From Pelotomaculum terephthalicicum JT (GTDB lineage Bacteria > Bacillota > Desulfotomaculia > Desulfotomaculales > Pelotomaculaceae): a DNA stretch of 55,581 nucleotides. Both the position numbers and the translations under genes were made by a program. The notes under the pieces were generated by a model. It was given only the letters and a program-made list of their open reading frames with translations. It did not search any database and had not been told where the DNA came from. Positions 48,811 through 55,581 of this stretch are shown in pieces. The DNA lies in contig NZ_JAKNBL010000020.1 in the NCBI RefSeq assembly GCF_022410535.1, positions 1 to 55,581 on the forward strand. The letters run 5' to 3'. Numbering within the stretch: position 1 is the first letter of the stretch; each line of letters starts with the position of its first letter.

Positions 48811-49003
48811 GCATTATTAGCTATAATCTTACAAAAAATAAATCTATCCAGGGCTTACTCCATATAGTAAAATAATACATGGCAAAATAAATTATATTGG
48901 AAAAAATAATCATGGCTGTCGCGGACGGCGTGCCGCAATCTGATAATGTTTCCAGCGTTTAAGGTCTGCATTATTGCCATACTATAAAAAAGGGAGGCAA
49001 TTA

Positions 49004-49987
49004 ATGAGTAGTAAAGAGAAAGAAGTAAACTATGACCGGGGGGCTTTGTTCAAGTGGCCTGTTTTGATTGCCGTGGCGGTTGTGTTCCTGTTGGGCTGTT
49101 ATGCCTGGGCGAAGAAAACAGTGGTTGTGGATATTGACGGCAGCCAGACGGCAGTGACAACCTTTTCCCTAACGGTTGGAGGTTTGCTGAATTCGCAAGA
49201 TATCGCCCTGCTGGAAAAGGACGAGGTGACTCCTTCTCTTGATTCCCGGTTGAAAAAGGGCATGGTGGTAACGATAAAGCGGGCCACGGATCTGACGATT
49301 GCCGTGGACGGAACCGAAATTGCCGCTAGAACGATGACCCGGAAAGTTGAGGACGCGCTTTTAGAATACGGGATCAGCCTGGGTCCGGAAGATGAGGTTG
49401 AACCGGCCAAAGACGACCCGGTCAGCCCCGGGATGACTGTAAAAGTTGTCAGGATTAAAACTGAAAATCAGGTGTGTGAAGCTCCAATTGATTACGAGAC
49501 GAAAAAACAGTACACTATTTTGATGCCGGGCGGAGCCAGCCGCGTGGCGCAGGAGGGCAAAGAAGGGAAGGAGCGTCAGACCTGGCAGGTTACTTTTAAA
49601 GACGGCCAGGAGATTGACCGGCAGTTAGTTTCCCGGGAGGTGCTTGAACCGCCGACAGACAAGATAGTCGTATACGGGAGCACCATGGCTGTGTCCCGTG
49701 GCGGCGAAAATATCCGGTATTCCCGCGCCATGGATATGCTGGCTTCAGCCTATACCTACACCGGCAGCAACACTGCTTCAGGCGCCGCCCCGCATTACGG
49801 CGTCGCGGCTGTAGACACCAGCGTGATTCCGATGGGGACCAGATTATATGTTGACGGTTATGGTTATGCCACCGCCCTTGACCGGGGAAGCGCGATAAGA
49901 GGAAACCGCATCGACCTGTTTTTCGGATCATATGGCGAAGCTATGGGATGGGGCTTGAGGCGGGTAAAAGTATATGTGCTGGATTAG
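49004..49987 (+). CDS. Cell-wall protein with DUF348, G5 and 3D domains (YabE-like)
   Basis: A 327-residue exported protein. One hydrophobic segment near residues 18-36 anchors or exports it. Two DUF348-like repeats follow (about 40-150), then a G5 domain (about 155-225), then a C-terminal 3D domain. The 3D aspartates are in AVDTSVIPMGTRLYVDG and ALDRGSAIRGNRIDLFF. Such proteins are lytic transglycosylase-like enzymes of the Rpf/YabE type that remodel peptidoglycan during germination or growth. ATG 49004 follows GGGAGG. The 280-base leader shows no recognised riboswitch. Confidence 0.88.
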   Translation: MSSKEKEVNYDRGALFKWPVLIAVAVVFLLGCYAWAKKTVVVDIDGSQTAVTTFSLTVGGLLNSQDIALLEKDEVTPSLDSRLKKGMVVTIKRATDLTIAVDGTEIAARTMTRKVEDALLEYGISLGPEDEVEPAKDDPVSPGMTVKVVRIKTENQVCEAPIDYETKKQYTILMPGGASRVAQEGKEGKERQTWQVTFKDGQEIDRQLVSREVLEPPTDKIVVYGSTMAVSRGGENIRYSRAMDMLASAYTYTGSNTASGAAPHYGVAAVDTSVIPMGTRLYVDGYGYATALDRGSAIRGNRIDLFFGSYGEAMGWGLRRVKVYVLD

Positions 49988-49993
49988 CTATAT

Positions 49994-50018
49994 TAAAAGG
50001 CCGAAAGGCCTTTTTGTT
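49994..50018 (+). terminator. Terminator after the YabE-like gene
   Basis: AAAAGGCC and AGGCCTTTT pair over a GAA loop, followed by TTGTTTT. Confidence 0.85.
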
Positions 50019-50185
50019 TTATTTATATTAGGGCATAATAAAGAGGAAATAAATGTAGTATGTCGAAATTATGCTTTAATGGTTATTCGAGGGCTCACTC
50101 GTTCTTTGCATAATGGCTTAAGAAATCGCCCTCTAGGTAAGCGCCACGTCATCCTGGGCTGAGAGTTAACGCGGGAGGAGCCAGT

Positions 50186-51070
50186 TTGAAGGAAGTCGCG
50201 TCACCGGCGGTAGTGCGGGATCTGCTTAAGCGCAATAAATTATCCTGCCGGAAGAGTTTAGGCCAAAACTTTTTGGTAGACTCCAATATAATTGATAAAA
50301 TTATCGAAGCGGCCGACTTGTCGGCCGGCGATCTGGCCGTGGAAATCGGCCCCGGGCTCGGCGCTTTGACCACGAGAATTGCCCGCGAAGCCGGCAAGGT
50401 GCTGGCGGTGGAAGTGGACCGGGGATTGCTGCCCGTGCTGGCGGAAGTAGTGGAAGGCGCCGGAGATGTGGAAATTATTCACGGCAACGCTCTTGAAATT
50501 GATTTTGACAAGCTGGTTCACGAAAAAACCGGTGGAAGATTTGGCCGGGGAAGCGGGCAGTACAAGCTTCTCGCCAACCTGCCCTATTATATTACCAGCC
50601 CGCTGTTAATACATATTCTACAGGAGCGCTATAATTTATCCCGCATAGTTGTGATGGTTCAGTCCGAAGTGGCCGCCCGGCTCGCCGCCGCGCCCGGCAC
50701 CAAGGATTATGGCGTGCTGAGCGTGGCCGTGCAGTATTTTACTGAGGTAAAAGTTCTTTTCCGGGTTCCCAGAACTGTTTTCTTCCCGTCGCCGGCGGTG
50801 GATTCCGCTGTTGTGCGGCTTTTACCGCGGCCGCCGCGTGATCCTGTTCAGGATGAGAAAACCTTCTTCAAGGTTGTGCGGGCGGCTTTTGGCAAGCGCC
50901 GCAAGACATTGCTGAACTCTCTGGCGGATTCGGGATTTGGTATTGAGAAGGAAGTGTGGAAGGCGGTGCTGGAGAGTTCTGCTATCGATCCGGGACGGCG
51001 GGGTGAAACTTTGTGCCTGGCCGAATTTGCCCGTTTAACCGGTTGCTTGCAGAAGATCCGGGGGAGTTGA
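50186..51070 (+). CDS. rsmA: 16S rRNA (adenine(1518)-N6/adenine(1519)-N6)-dimethyltransferase
   Basis: A 294-residue KsgA-type methyltransferase. KSLGQNFLVDSNIIDKI, VEIGPGLGALTTRIA and NLPYYITSPLLIHIL are the diagnostic motifs, and FFPSPAVDSAVVRL follows. It dimethylates two adenosines near the 3' end of 16S rRNA. TTG 50186 follows GGGAGGAG. The rnmV gene that usually precedes it in Bacillus is missing here. Confidence 0.95.
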   Translation: MKEVASPAVVRDLLKRNKLSCRKSLGQNFLVDSNIIDKIIEAADLSAGDLAVEIGPGLGALTTRIAREAGKVLAVEVDRGLLPVLAEVVEGAGDVEIIHGNALEIDFDKLVHEKTGGRFGRGSGQYKLLANLPYYITSPLLIHILQERYNLSRIVVMVQSEVAARLAAAPGTKDYGVLSVAVQYFTEVKVLFRVPRTVFFPSPAVDSAVVRLLPRPPRDPVQDEKTFFKVVRAAFGKRRKTLLNSLADSGFGIEKEVWKAVLESSAIDPGRRGETLCLAEFARLTGCLQKIRGS

Positions 51071-51230
51071 AAGTTAAGCCGCGCGGTATTTAGAAACAAT
51101 ATGTTTAGATATGATTATTATAGAAGTAGAGTAATCAGTTTATCGTCTTGAATTGTAAAATAGCGTAACTGCTTAAGGGTCAGGAAGCCCGAATGGGAGT
51201 CTTGAATTTGACAGGTGGGGGTTGGTTGCC

Positions 51231-51701
51231 ATGTATTTTGTAAGCCCTTCGAAGGGCCGCATGGACTTTGATGAAATGATGAACGACATAATTAATTATA
51301 TTAAAGGCATACCCACCTCGTCGTATAAAATCATTATCGGTTCGGATTCCCAGGTTAAAAGGGAAACTTCCTTTGTCACCGCCGTAATTGTGCATCGTTT
51401 GGGTAAGGGCGCCCGTTATTATTACCGGAAAAAAACACACCGGAAGATCAAAAGCCTCCGGCAAAAAATTTTTTACGAAACGGCGCTAAGCCTGGAACTG
51501 GGAGGAATGGTCAATAAATACTTCAGCAACAGCGGTTTTGATGAATTGAACGTGGAAATCCATATTGACGTGGGCAACCACGGTGAAACTAAGAGTCTCA
51601 TCCGCGAAGTGGTGGGCATGGTCACGGGAAGCGGTTTCCGGGCAAAAATCAAACCAGACGCTTATGGCGCTTCCAGCGTGGCTGATAAACATACGAAGTG
51701 A
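51231..51701 (+). CDS. DUF458 (YkuK-like) RNase H-fold protein
   Basis: About 156 residues. MYFVSPSKGRMDFDEMMNDI opens like the YkuK family, and IIIGSDSQV, NVEIHIDVGNHGETKSLIREVVGMV and the ending KPDAYGASSVADKHTK supply the acidic residues expected of an RNase H-like fold. Substrate unknown; a nuclease or sporulation role is possible. ATG 51231 follows GGTGGGGG. Confidence 0.82.
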   Translation: MYFVSPSKGRMDFDEMMNDIINYIKGIPTSSYKIIIGSDSQVKRETSFVTAVIVHRLGKGARYYYRKKTHRKIKSLRQKIFYETALSLELGGMVNKYFSNSGFDELNVEIHIDVGNHGETKSLIREVVGMVTGSGFRAKIKPDAYGASSVADKHTK

Positions 51702-51756
51702 ACTCGTTTAGCTTCCGCTTAACCCCGCTTCCGCAAACATTCTTGCAGTAAATAGA

Positions 51757-51791
51757 ATTCGGGCATACCTTCGCCGGTATTACCCGAATTG
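51757..51791. terminator. Hairpin between convergent genes
   Basis: AATTCGGG-ATACC and GGTAT-CCCGAATT pair around TTCGCC, then GTTTTC. It probably terminates the DUF458 gene and may serve the convergent glycosyltransferase gene as well. Confidence 0.6.
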
Positions 51792-51872
51792 TTTTCATTG
51801 GCGTGATTGCGGCCGTTGATTTCCCTATTCCCCCCCCTGCCATTATAGAGATTAATTAAATTTATATGTTTG

Positions 51873-52676
51873 TCAATATAAACAAGGAGCGGCGGTGAAT
51901 CCATCCAGGATGTCGAAGCGTCTTTCCAGGTGGTAGCCCGTATATTCAATACCCCCCCTGATTCTGCCCCGTTTTTTATTATTAAAGGCGCAGAAGGCTT
52001 CGATACAGTCCCCGATGATGGTTTCGGCGATGAGCCTGGAATGGTGCTCGTCTTTTTCGGGTGAGCCCAGGTATTTATGGCCGATTGTCGTGCCTATGTC
52101 AATTGTTAAATTGTTTTTTGCCGCCAGCGCCAGGGAGACCGGGGGAATCGCCAGTTCCCGCAGCGGCACGGTGTTAAGGAAGCGCCGGGACACAGCGTGC
52201 GGCCCGTGGGAAGGTGAAGCGGCGCCGACTTTTTTTTCCAGGCCGATTTCCCGGTTTAACCTGCGGCGCTCTTCCAGCAGGTGGGATGCCAGGGTTGAAA
52301 GGCCGTCTTTGCCGGTGGCCGGATAACAATCAGTTAACGACATGTCAAGACGGTGAGAGTTTACGCTTTCCAGCAGTTCACATATATTTTTTGATATATC
52401 TCCTTCCATGTCGCCATCCAAAAAAAGTATCGCCGCGGCGCCTTCGTCATATGCTATTTTAGCGCCTGCCGCTCTTGGCACGTCAATACCCAGCGGTTCA
52501 ATAAAATATAGCGGCATTACCCGGGGGGACTTGAGCCGGCTGATGTAAGAAGGGGAATTGTCAGTGCATCCGTTAAGCACTGGGATAATCAGATCAACGG
52601 GTGTGTTTAACAGTGTGTCAATGGCTTTGATTAATCGCTTCTCTTCATTGCGGGCCGGCACTACGGCAGCAAGCAT
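51873..52676 (-). CDS. Family 2 glycosyltransferase-like protein
   Basis: A 267-residue GT-A fold protein. LAAVVPARNEEKRLIKAIDTLL opens the nucleotide-sugar domain and ILFLDGDMEGD is the DxD-like metal motif. GKDGLSTLASHLLEER and HGPHAVSRRFL follow. No membrane segment is visible. The sugar and acceptor are not known; position beside yabG suggests a spore or envelope role. AAGGGAG precedes ATG 52676. Confidence 0.75.
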   Translation of the reverse strand: MLAAVVPARNEEKRLIKAIDTLLNTPVDLIIPVLNGCTDNSPSYISRLKSPRVMPLYFIEPLGIDVPRAAGAKIAYDEGAAAILFLDGDMEGDISKNICELLESVNSHRLDMSLTDCYPATGKDGLSTLASHLLEERRRLNREIGLEKKVGAASPSHGPHAVSRRFLNTVPLRELAIPPVSLALAAKNNLTIDIGTTIGHKYLGSPEKDEHHSRLIAETIIGDCIEAFCAFNNKKRGRIRGGIEYTGYHLERRFDILDGFTAAPCLY

Positions 52677-52806
52677 TGCTAACTCCCTTTCAATTTATTT
52701 AATCTAACATATGGAAGAAGCCGGGGAAAGTTGCTAGCGAATCACAAGTCACCTTGCAGCTGACATATTATATACCAAAGACACATGAATATTGAGGAGT
52801 CCAGGT

Positions 52807-53703
52807 ATGATGGGAGAAATTAAACAAGGTGATATTGTAGGAAGAAAGTCCTATAATTCCGATGTTTTTTTTAAGGTAGTGGATCTGTTCAGGCACGAGG
52901 ACGGCCGCAAGCTCGCTTATTTAAAAGGGCTGCATCTCAGGCTCTACGCGAACGCGCCGCTGGATGACCTGATCAAGGTCGAACCCGGTGTCCTCGCCAG
53001 GCACTTGATGGAGCAGGCCAAGAGCAACAGCGAACACATGAAGCGAATTTTCAGCCGCCGGGTAAAAGAACGGGAAATCATCCTGGGCAGGGCTGTTCCA
53101 GGGGACCGGAGCAAAGAACCGGAACAGGGTAAAATGGACGGTTATGATATTCCCGGCACTGTTTTACACATTGACGGCGACAATGATTACCTGGAGCTTT
53201 GTTTAACAACATACAAGCAGTTGAGCATCCCCGCCAACGGTTACTGCATTGATGAAGACAAACAGCCGGCGTTTGTGGAGGATTTGCTTAAAAAACACAG
53301 CCCGGATTTGCTTGTGCTCACCGGGCATGACGGTTTTATCAAGGGCAAGGTTGATTTTAGGGACATTGACAATTATTACTCGTCAAAATATTTTGTTGAG
53401 GCGATCAAGGCGGCCCGGCGCTATGAAAAAAGCAGGGATGACTTGGTTATTTTCGCGGGGGCCTGCCAGTCGCATTACGAAGCGATCCTGACCGCCGGAG
53501 CCAACTTCGCCAGTTCTCCGCAACGGGTATTAATCCACGCTTACGATCCTGTTTTTGTCGTGGAGAAAATCGCTTACACCTCAATTTATGATCCGATTTC
53601 AATCAAGGATATCATTGCCGGGACGGTAACCGGCTTCGAAGGCATCGGCGGGATGGAAACCCGCGGGAAATATCGCATGGGAATTCCGAAATCACCTTAT
53701 TAA
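52807..53703 (+). CDS. yabG: Sporulation-specific protease YabG
   Basis: A 298-residue coat-processing cysteine-type protease. KQGDIVGRKSYNSDVFFKVVD, VLHIDGDNDYLELC, LLVLTGHDG and FAGACQSHYEAILTAGANFASSP are family features, with the His of TGHDG and the Cys of GACQSHYE the likely catalytic pair. It trims spore coat proteins late in sporulation. ATG 52807 follows GAGGAG. Upstream CATATTATATA (52763-52773) resembles a mother-cell sigma -10 box, which is suggestive only. Confidence 0.93.
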   Translation: MMGEIKQGDIVGRKSYNSDVFFKVVDLFRHEDGRKLAYLKGLHLRLYANAPLDDLIKVEPGVLARHLMEQAKSNSEHMKRIFSRRVKEREIILGRAVPGDRSKEPEQGKMDGYDIPGTVLHIDGDNDYLELCLTTYKQLSIPANGYCIDEDKQPAFVEDLLKKHSPDLLVLTGHDGFIKGKVDFRDIDNYYSSKYFVEAIKAARRYEKSRDDLVIFAGACQSHYEAILTAGANFASSPQRVLIHAYDPVFVVEKIAYTSIYDPISIKDIIAGTVTGFEGIGGMETRGKYRMGIPKSPY

Positions 53704-53775
53704 GACGGTTTAGTGCCCTCTGATTATTAGCCTGCATATCATGTTGTAGGATCCAAAGGAGGGATTGACGAAAAC

Positions 53776-54267
53776 ATGGATAGGTATTTTAACGCTTTTA
53801 AAAAATATCGCGGAAAATTGTTGGGCTTAAAAAATGTCGTGGGTGTCGGAATCGGCTACAAAAATGCCGGAGGAAATGATACCGGAGGTCCGGCTTATAT
53901 CGTTTATGTGGAAAAAAAAGTGCATACGTCGAACCTTGCCCGCAGTCATATCGTGCCAAGGCGAATTGACGGCCTGGATACCGACGTGGTCGAAATCGGC
54001 ACCGTCAGGATGCTGGACGTGCGCACGTCACGCGAGCGGCCGTGCCAGCCGGGAGTGAGCATCGGTCATTACCAGTCCACCGCGGGCACTTTGGGGGCGG
54101 TGGTCAGAGACAAGAGAACCAATGAATTGATGGTGCTGTCCAATAATCACGTCCTGGCAAACGGCTCCAGTGTTCAGGAGGCCAGGGCCAAGACGGGCGA
54201 TCCTATTTTACAGCCCGGCGGTTGTGATACTGCATGGAAAGGAAAATGGGATTTTATATGCAAATAA
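53776..54267 (+). pseudogene. Truncated trypsin-like serine protease
   Basis: 163 residues match only the N-terminal half of a chymotrypsin-fold peptidase: NVVGVGIGYKNAGG, VRPCQPG-like RPCQPGVSIGHYQ, LGAVVRDKRTNELMVLSNNHVLAN with the catalytic His, and DPILQPG. The reading frame then turns into WKGKWDFICK and stops, before the Asp and GDSG Ser motifs. A palindromic element begins 41 bases downstream, so the 3' half was probably lost in the same event. GGAGGG precedes ATG 53776 at a long spacing. Confidence 0.7.
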
Positions 54268-54307
54268 AAAGGATTTTTGATAACATGATATAAAGTTTTA
54301 CTGGCTG

Positions 54308-54554
54308 AGTTGGAGTAGCGCTTGCCAACGGGCTCATATTCGCCCCTTAAAATTGTATGAACTCATGAGCCTTCGGGCTCGGTCAAACTCGCTCGCTTCT
54401 CTCGCTCAGACAGTTCCCTCGCTATTTCGAAGGCGGTTCTAATATAATAGGTTTGACTTGCAATGGCGATACAGTAGAAACGCTAATATCATAAAGTGGC
54501 TCTCGCCATTGCCGTCCTCAAAATCGCTTCCTAATGGCAAGCGCTACTCCAACT
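54308..54554. mobile_element. MITE-like palindromic element, 20-bp perfect inverted repeats
   Basis: AGTTGGAGTAGCGCTTGCCA (54308-54327) is the exact reverse complement of 54535-54554. Inside, GCAATGGCGA (54460-54469) and TCGCCATTGC (54503-54512) form a second perfect stem, and GAGCC/GGCTC a small one. No coding capacity. No clear target duplication was found. Confidence 0.7.
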
Positions 54555-54732
54555 ACGTAACAGTATTCTCAATAAAGTGAACGTAGAGAAAAAGGATAGA
54601 GGGAGTATATTAAGGGAGTTATTTATAGTGACCATTGAGATGGGAGGTTGTTCTAAGATTTTATGTTTTTTAATAGTTTTCGTCATAATTAGACATAATT
54701 ATATAATATAATATAATATATTGAGGAATATG

Positions 54733-54761
54733 TTGACATATGAAGAAATTTATGATATCTT
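54733..54761 (+). promoter_or_regulatory. Possible promoter of the small gene at 54799
   Basis: TTGACA (54733-54738), 17 nt, TATCTT (54756-54761). Confidence 0.45.
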
Positions 54762-54798
54762 CTGTATATTAAATTATCGTTTAAGGGCTTGTGATTAA

Positions 54799-54966
54799 TT
54801 GAAAAATGATGAATTAACTGTTATAGTTAATTATTTAGATAGTGAGACGGTAAAAGCTCTTAATAAATTCTTAAGGGATACAAAATATGGAAACTTTACT
54901 TTAATTATTAAAAATAGTAAAGTGGTTGGGTATGATTTTCTGATTAGAAAACGGAATAAAGAATAA
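54799..54966 (+). CDS. Small YezD/DUF2292-like protein
   Basis: A 55-residue protein from TTG 54799: KNDELTVIVNYLDSETVKAL, then RDTKYGNFTLIIKNSKVVGY, then IRKRNKE. The IDYGE-like TKYGNFTLIIKNSKVV segment recalls YezD-type small proteins. The possible site AAGGG is 11 nt upstream. A strong terminator follows. Function unknown. Confidence 0.5.
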   Translation: MKNDELTVIVNYLDSETVKALNKFLRDTKYGNFTLIIKNSKVVGYDFLIRKRNKE

Positions 54967-54988
54967 AATGTTTGGAGCTGACCGAAGG

Positions 54989-55036
54989 ACGGAAGCTAAG
55001 AACCAAGATTTATTTGGTTTTTGCTTCCGTTTTTTA
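54989..55036 (+). terminator. Terminator after the small gene
   Basis: ACGGAAGC (54989-54996) pairs with GCTTCCGT (55023-55030), with an inner AACCAA/TTGGTT stem, followed by Ts. Confidence 0.8.
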
Positions 55037-55163
55037 ATTGTGGATTAGTGTAAACATGGGGGGTGAATCCAATGGATAATTAAATTAGTATGGGTTTTGT
55101 TAGGTAAAGCCCGATTAAAGTCATTGATTTTATCAATATTAAAAACAGGGAGGAATTAAGATT

Positions 55164-55460
55164 ATGCGGGTTAGGAAGGTCGTTTCATTAATTCTTTGCA
55201 TAGTATTTGTATTTACTTTTGCCGGAACTGCTTTAGCAAAAAATTCATCGGGTGATAGGCAAATCTTGCTTAATAAGAATGGAAACAAAGTGATTGTTCC
55301 CGGACCAAATGTTACTGACAAAGCATTATATAATCCCAATCCAGAAGGGCAAGGGTCCCCTAAAATTTTAAGTAGCCCAGCATCACTTTCAGATAGTTAT
55401 GACAAAAGCATCACTCCACCTGGAGGATCTTCTGGACGCATTTTAAACTCATTCTGTTAA
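55164..55460 (+). CDS. Small secreted protein of unknown function
   Basis: A 98-residue protein. Residues 1-25 form a clear signal peptide (RVRKVV start, LILCIVFVFTFAGTALA, cleavage after ALA). The mature part is polar with Pro/Gly/Ser-rich segments (VIVPGPNVTDK, ITPPGGSSGR) and a single Cys at the very end. GGGAGG precedes ATG 55164. I do not recognise a family. Confidence 0.6.
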   Translation: MRVRKVVSLILCIVFVFTFAGTALAKNSSGDRQILLNKNGNKVIVPGPNVTDKALYNPNPEGQGSPKILSSPASLSDSYDKSITPPGGSSGRILNSFC

Positions 55461-55581
55461 TGCTACCGCATAATGACCAAAAACAGCTGGTATAAGTTGT
55501 CCATGTTTTGACGGATAAAGTGACCAAAAATGAAAAAGTCCGTTAGTCCGCCTGTCATCTTTTTTGAATAATATTTGAGGG

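Larger units (their letters stand above)
54268..54798. other. Intergenic region with MITE-like element and AT-rich leader
   Basis: No gene. It contains the inverted-repeat element (54308-54554), an AT-rich stretch with repeated TATAA units (54700-54722) and a promoter for the small gene at 54799. Confidence 0.6.

Noticed and set aside
48724-49003. c-di-AMP (ydaO) riboswitch ahead of the YabE-like gene
   Set aside because: Such switches often precede cell-wall hydrolase genes, but the conserved core sequences could not be found.

Overview
The window looks like a Gram-positive, spore-forming, anaerobic clostridial chromosome, most like the Peptococcaceae (Desulfotomaculum/Pelotomaculum-type). 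The evidence is the sporulation genes (bofA, gin/csfB, ricT, yabG), a 3D/G5 cell-wall protein, an encoded tRNA-CCA end, a long Gram-positive SRP RNA, ferredoxin-dependent 2-oxoacid oxidoreductase genes, and gene order matching the Bacillus dnaX-recR-bofA-csfB-speA-tmk-holB-ricT-yabA-rsmI-abrB-metS-tatD-yabE-ksgA-yabG backbone. Species assignment is inference only.

Layout. 1-3.9 kb: methyltransferase, small HTH protein, aminotransferase, MBL hydrolase. 3.99-8.05 kb: a Cys/Gln/Tyr-repeat protein, a radical SAM/SPASM maturase and an ABC exporter, which together resemble a peptide- or coat-modification cluster. 8.1-15.3 kb: superoxide dismutase, tRNA-Ser, SRP RNA, dnaX, ybaB, recR, bofA, ruvCAB. 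15.3-19.0 kb: P-loop protein and a four-subunit 2-oxoacid:ferredoxin oxidoreductase.

19,074-34,907 is a 15.8-kb AT-richer Tn3-family transposon. It is bounded by 38-bp inverted repeats matching at 36 of 38 positions and by a GATAT target duplication on both sides. It carries arsenic/metalloid genes: several ArsR regulators, acr3, a broken arsC, a truncated arsM, two SO_0444/ArsP-type permeases and a PadR regulator. It also carries small Cys-pair proteins, a cysteine desulfurase with duplicated NifU-like scaffolds, remnants of a mercury-methylation hgcB (and probably hgcA) locus, and a truncated, frameshifted Tn3 transposase. Three of its genes contain an in-frame TGA at a position where Cys is expected, each followed 13-14 nt later by a short hairpin with a G/U-bearing loop. 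I read these as three selenoproteins: a permease, a thioredoxin-like protein and a 51-residue protein. A mobile arsenic-resistance module that depends on selenocysteine decoding is the most striking content of the window.

34.9-39.5 kb: a large secreted Calx-beta repeat protein read leftward behind a c-di-GMP-I riboswitch, then gin. 39.7-53.7 kb: conserved housekeeping and sporulation genes in Bacillus-like order. 53.7-55.6 kb: a truncated serine protease, a 247-bp palindromic MITE-like element and two small genes. Short repeats built on AGGAGTCAG/CTGACTCCT recur in intergenic regions outside the transposon.
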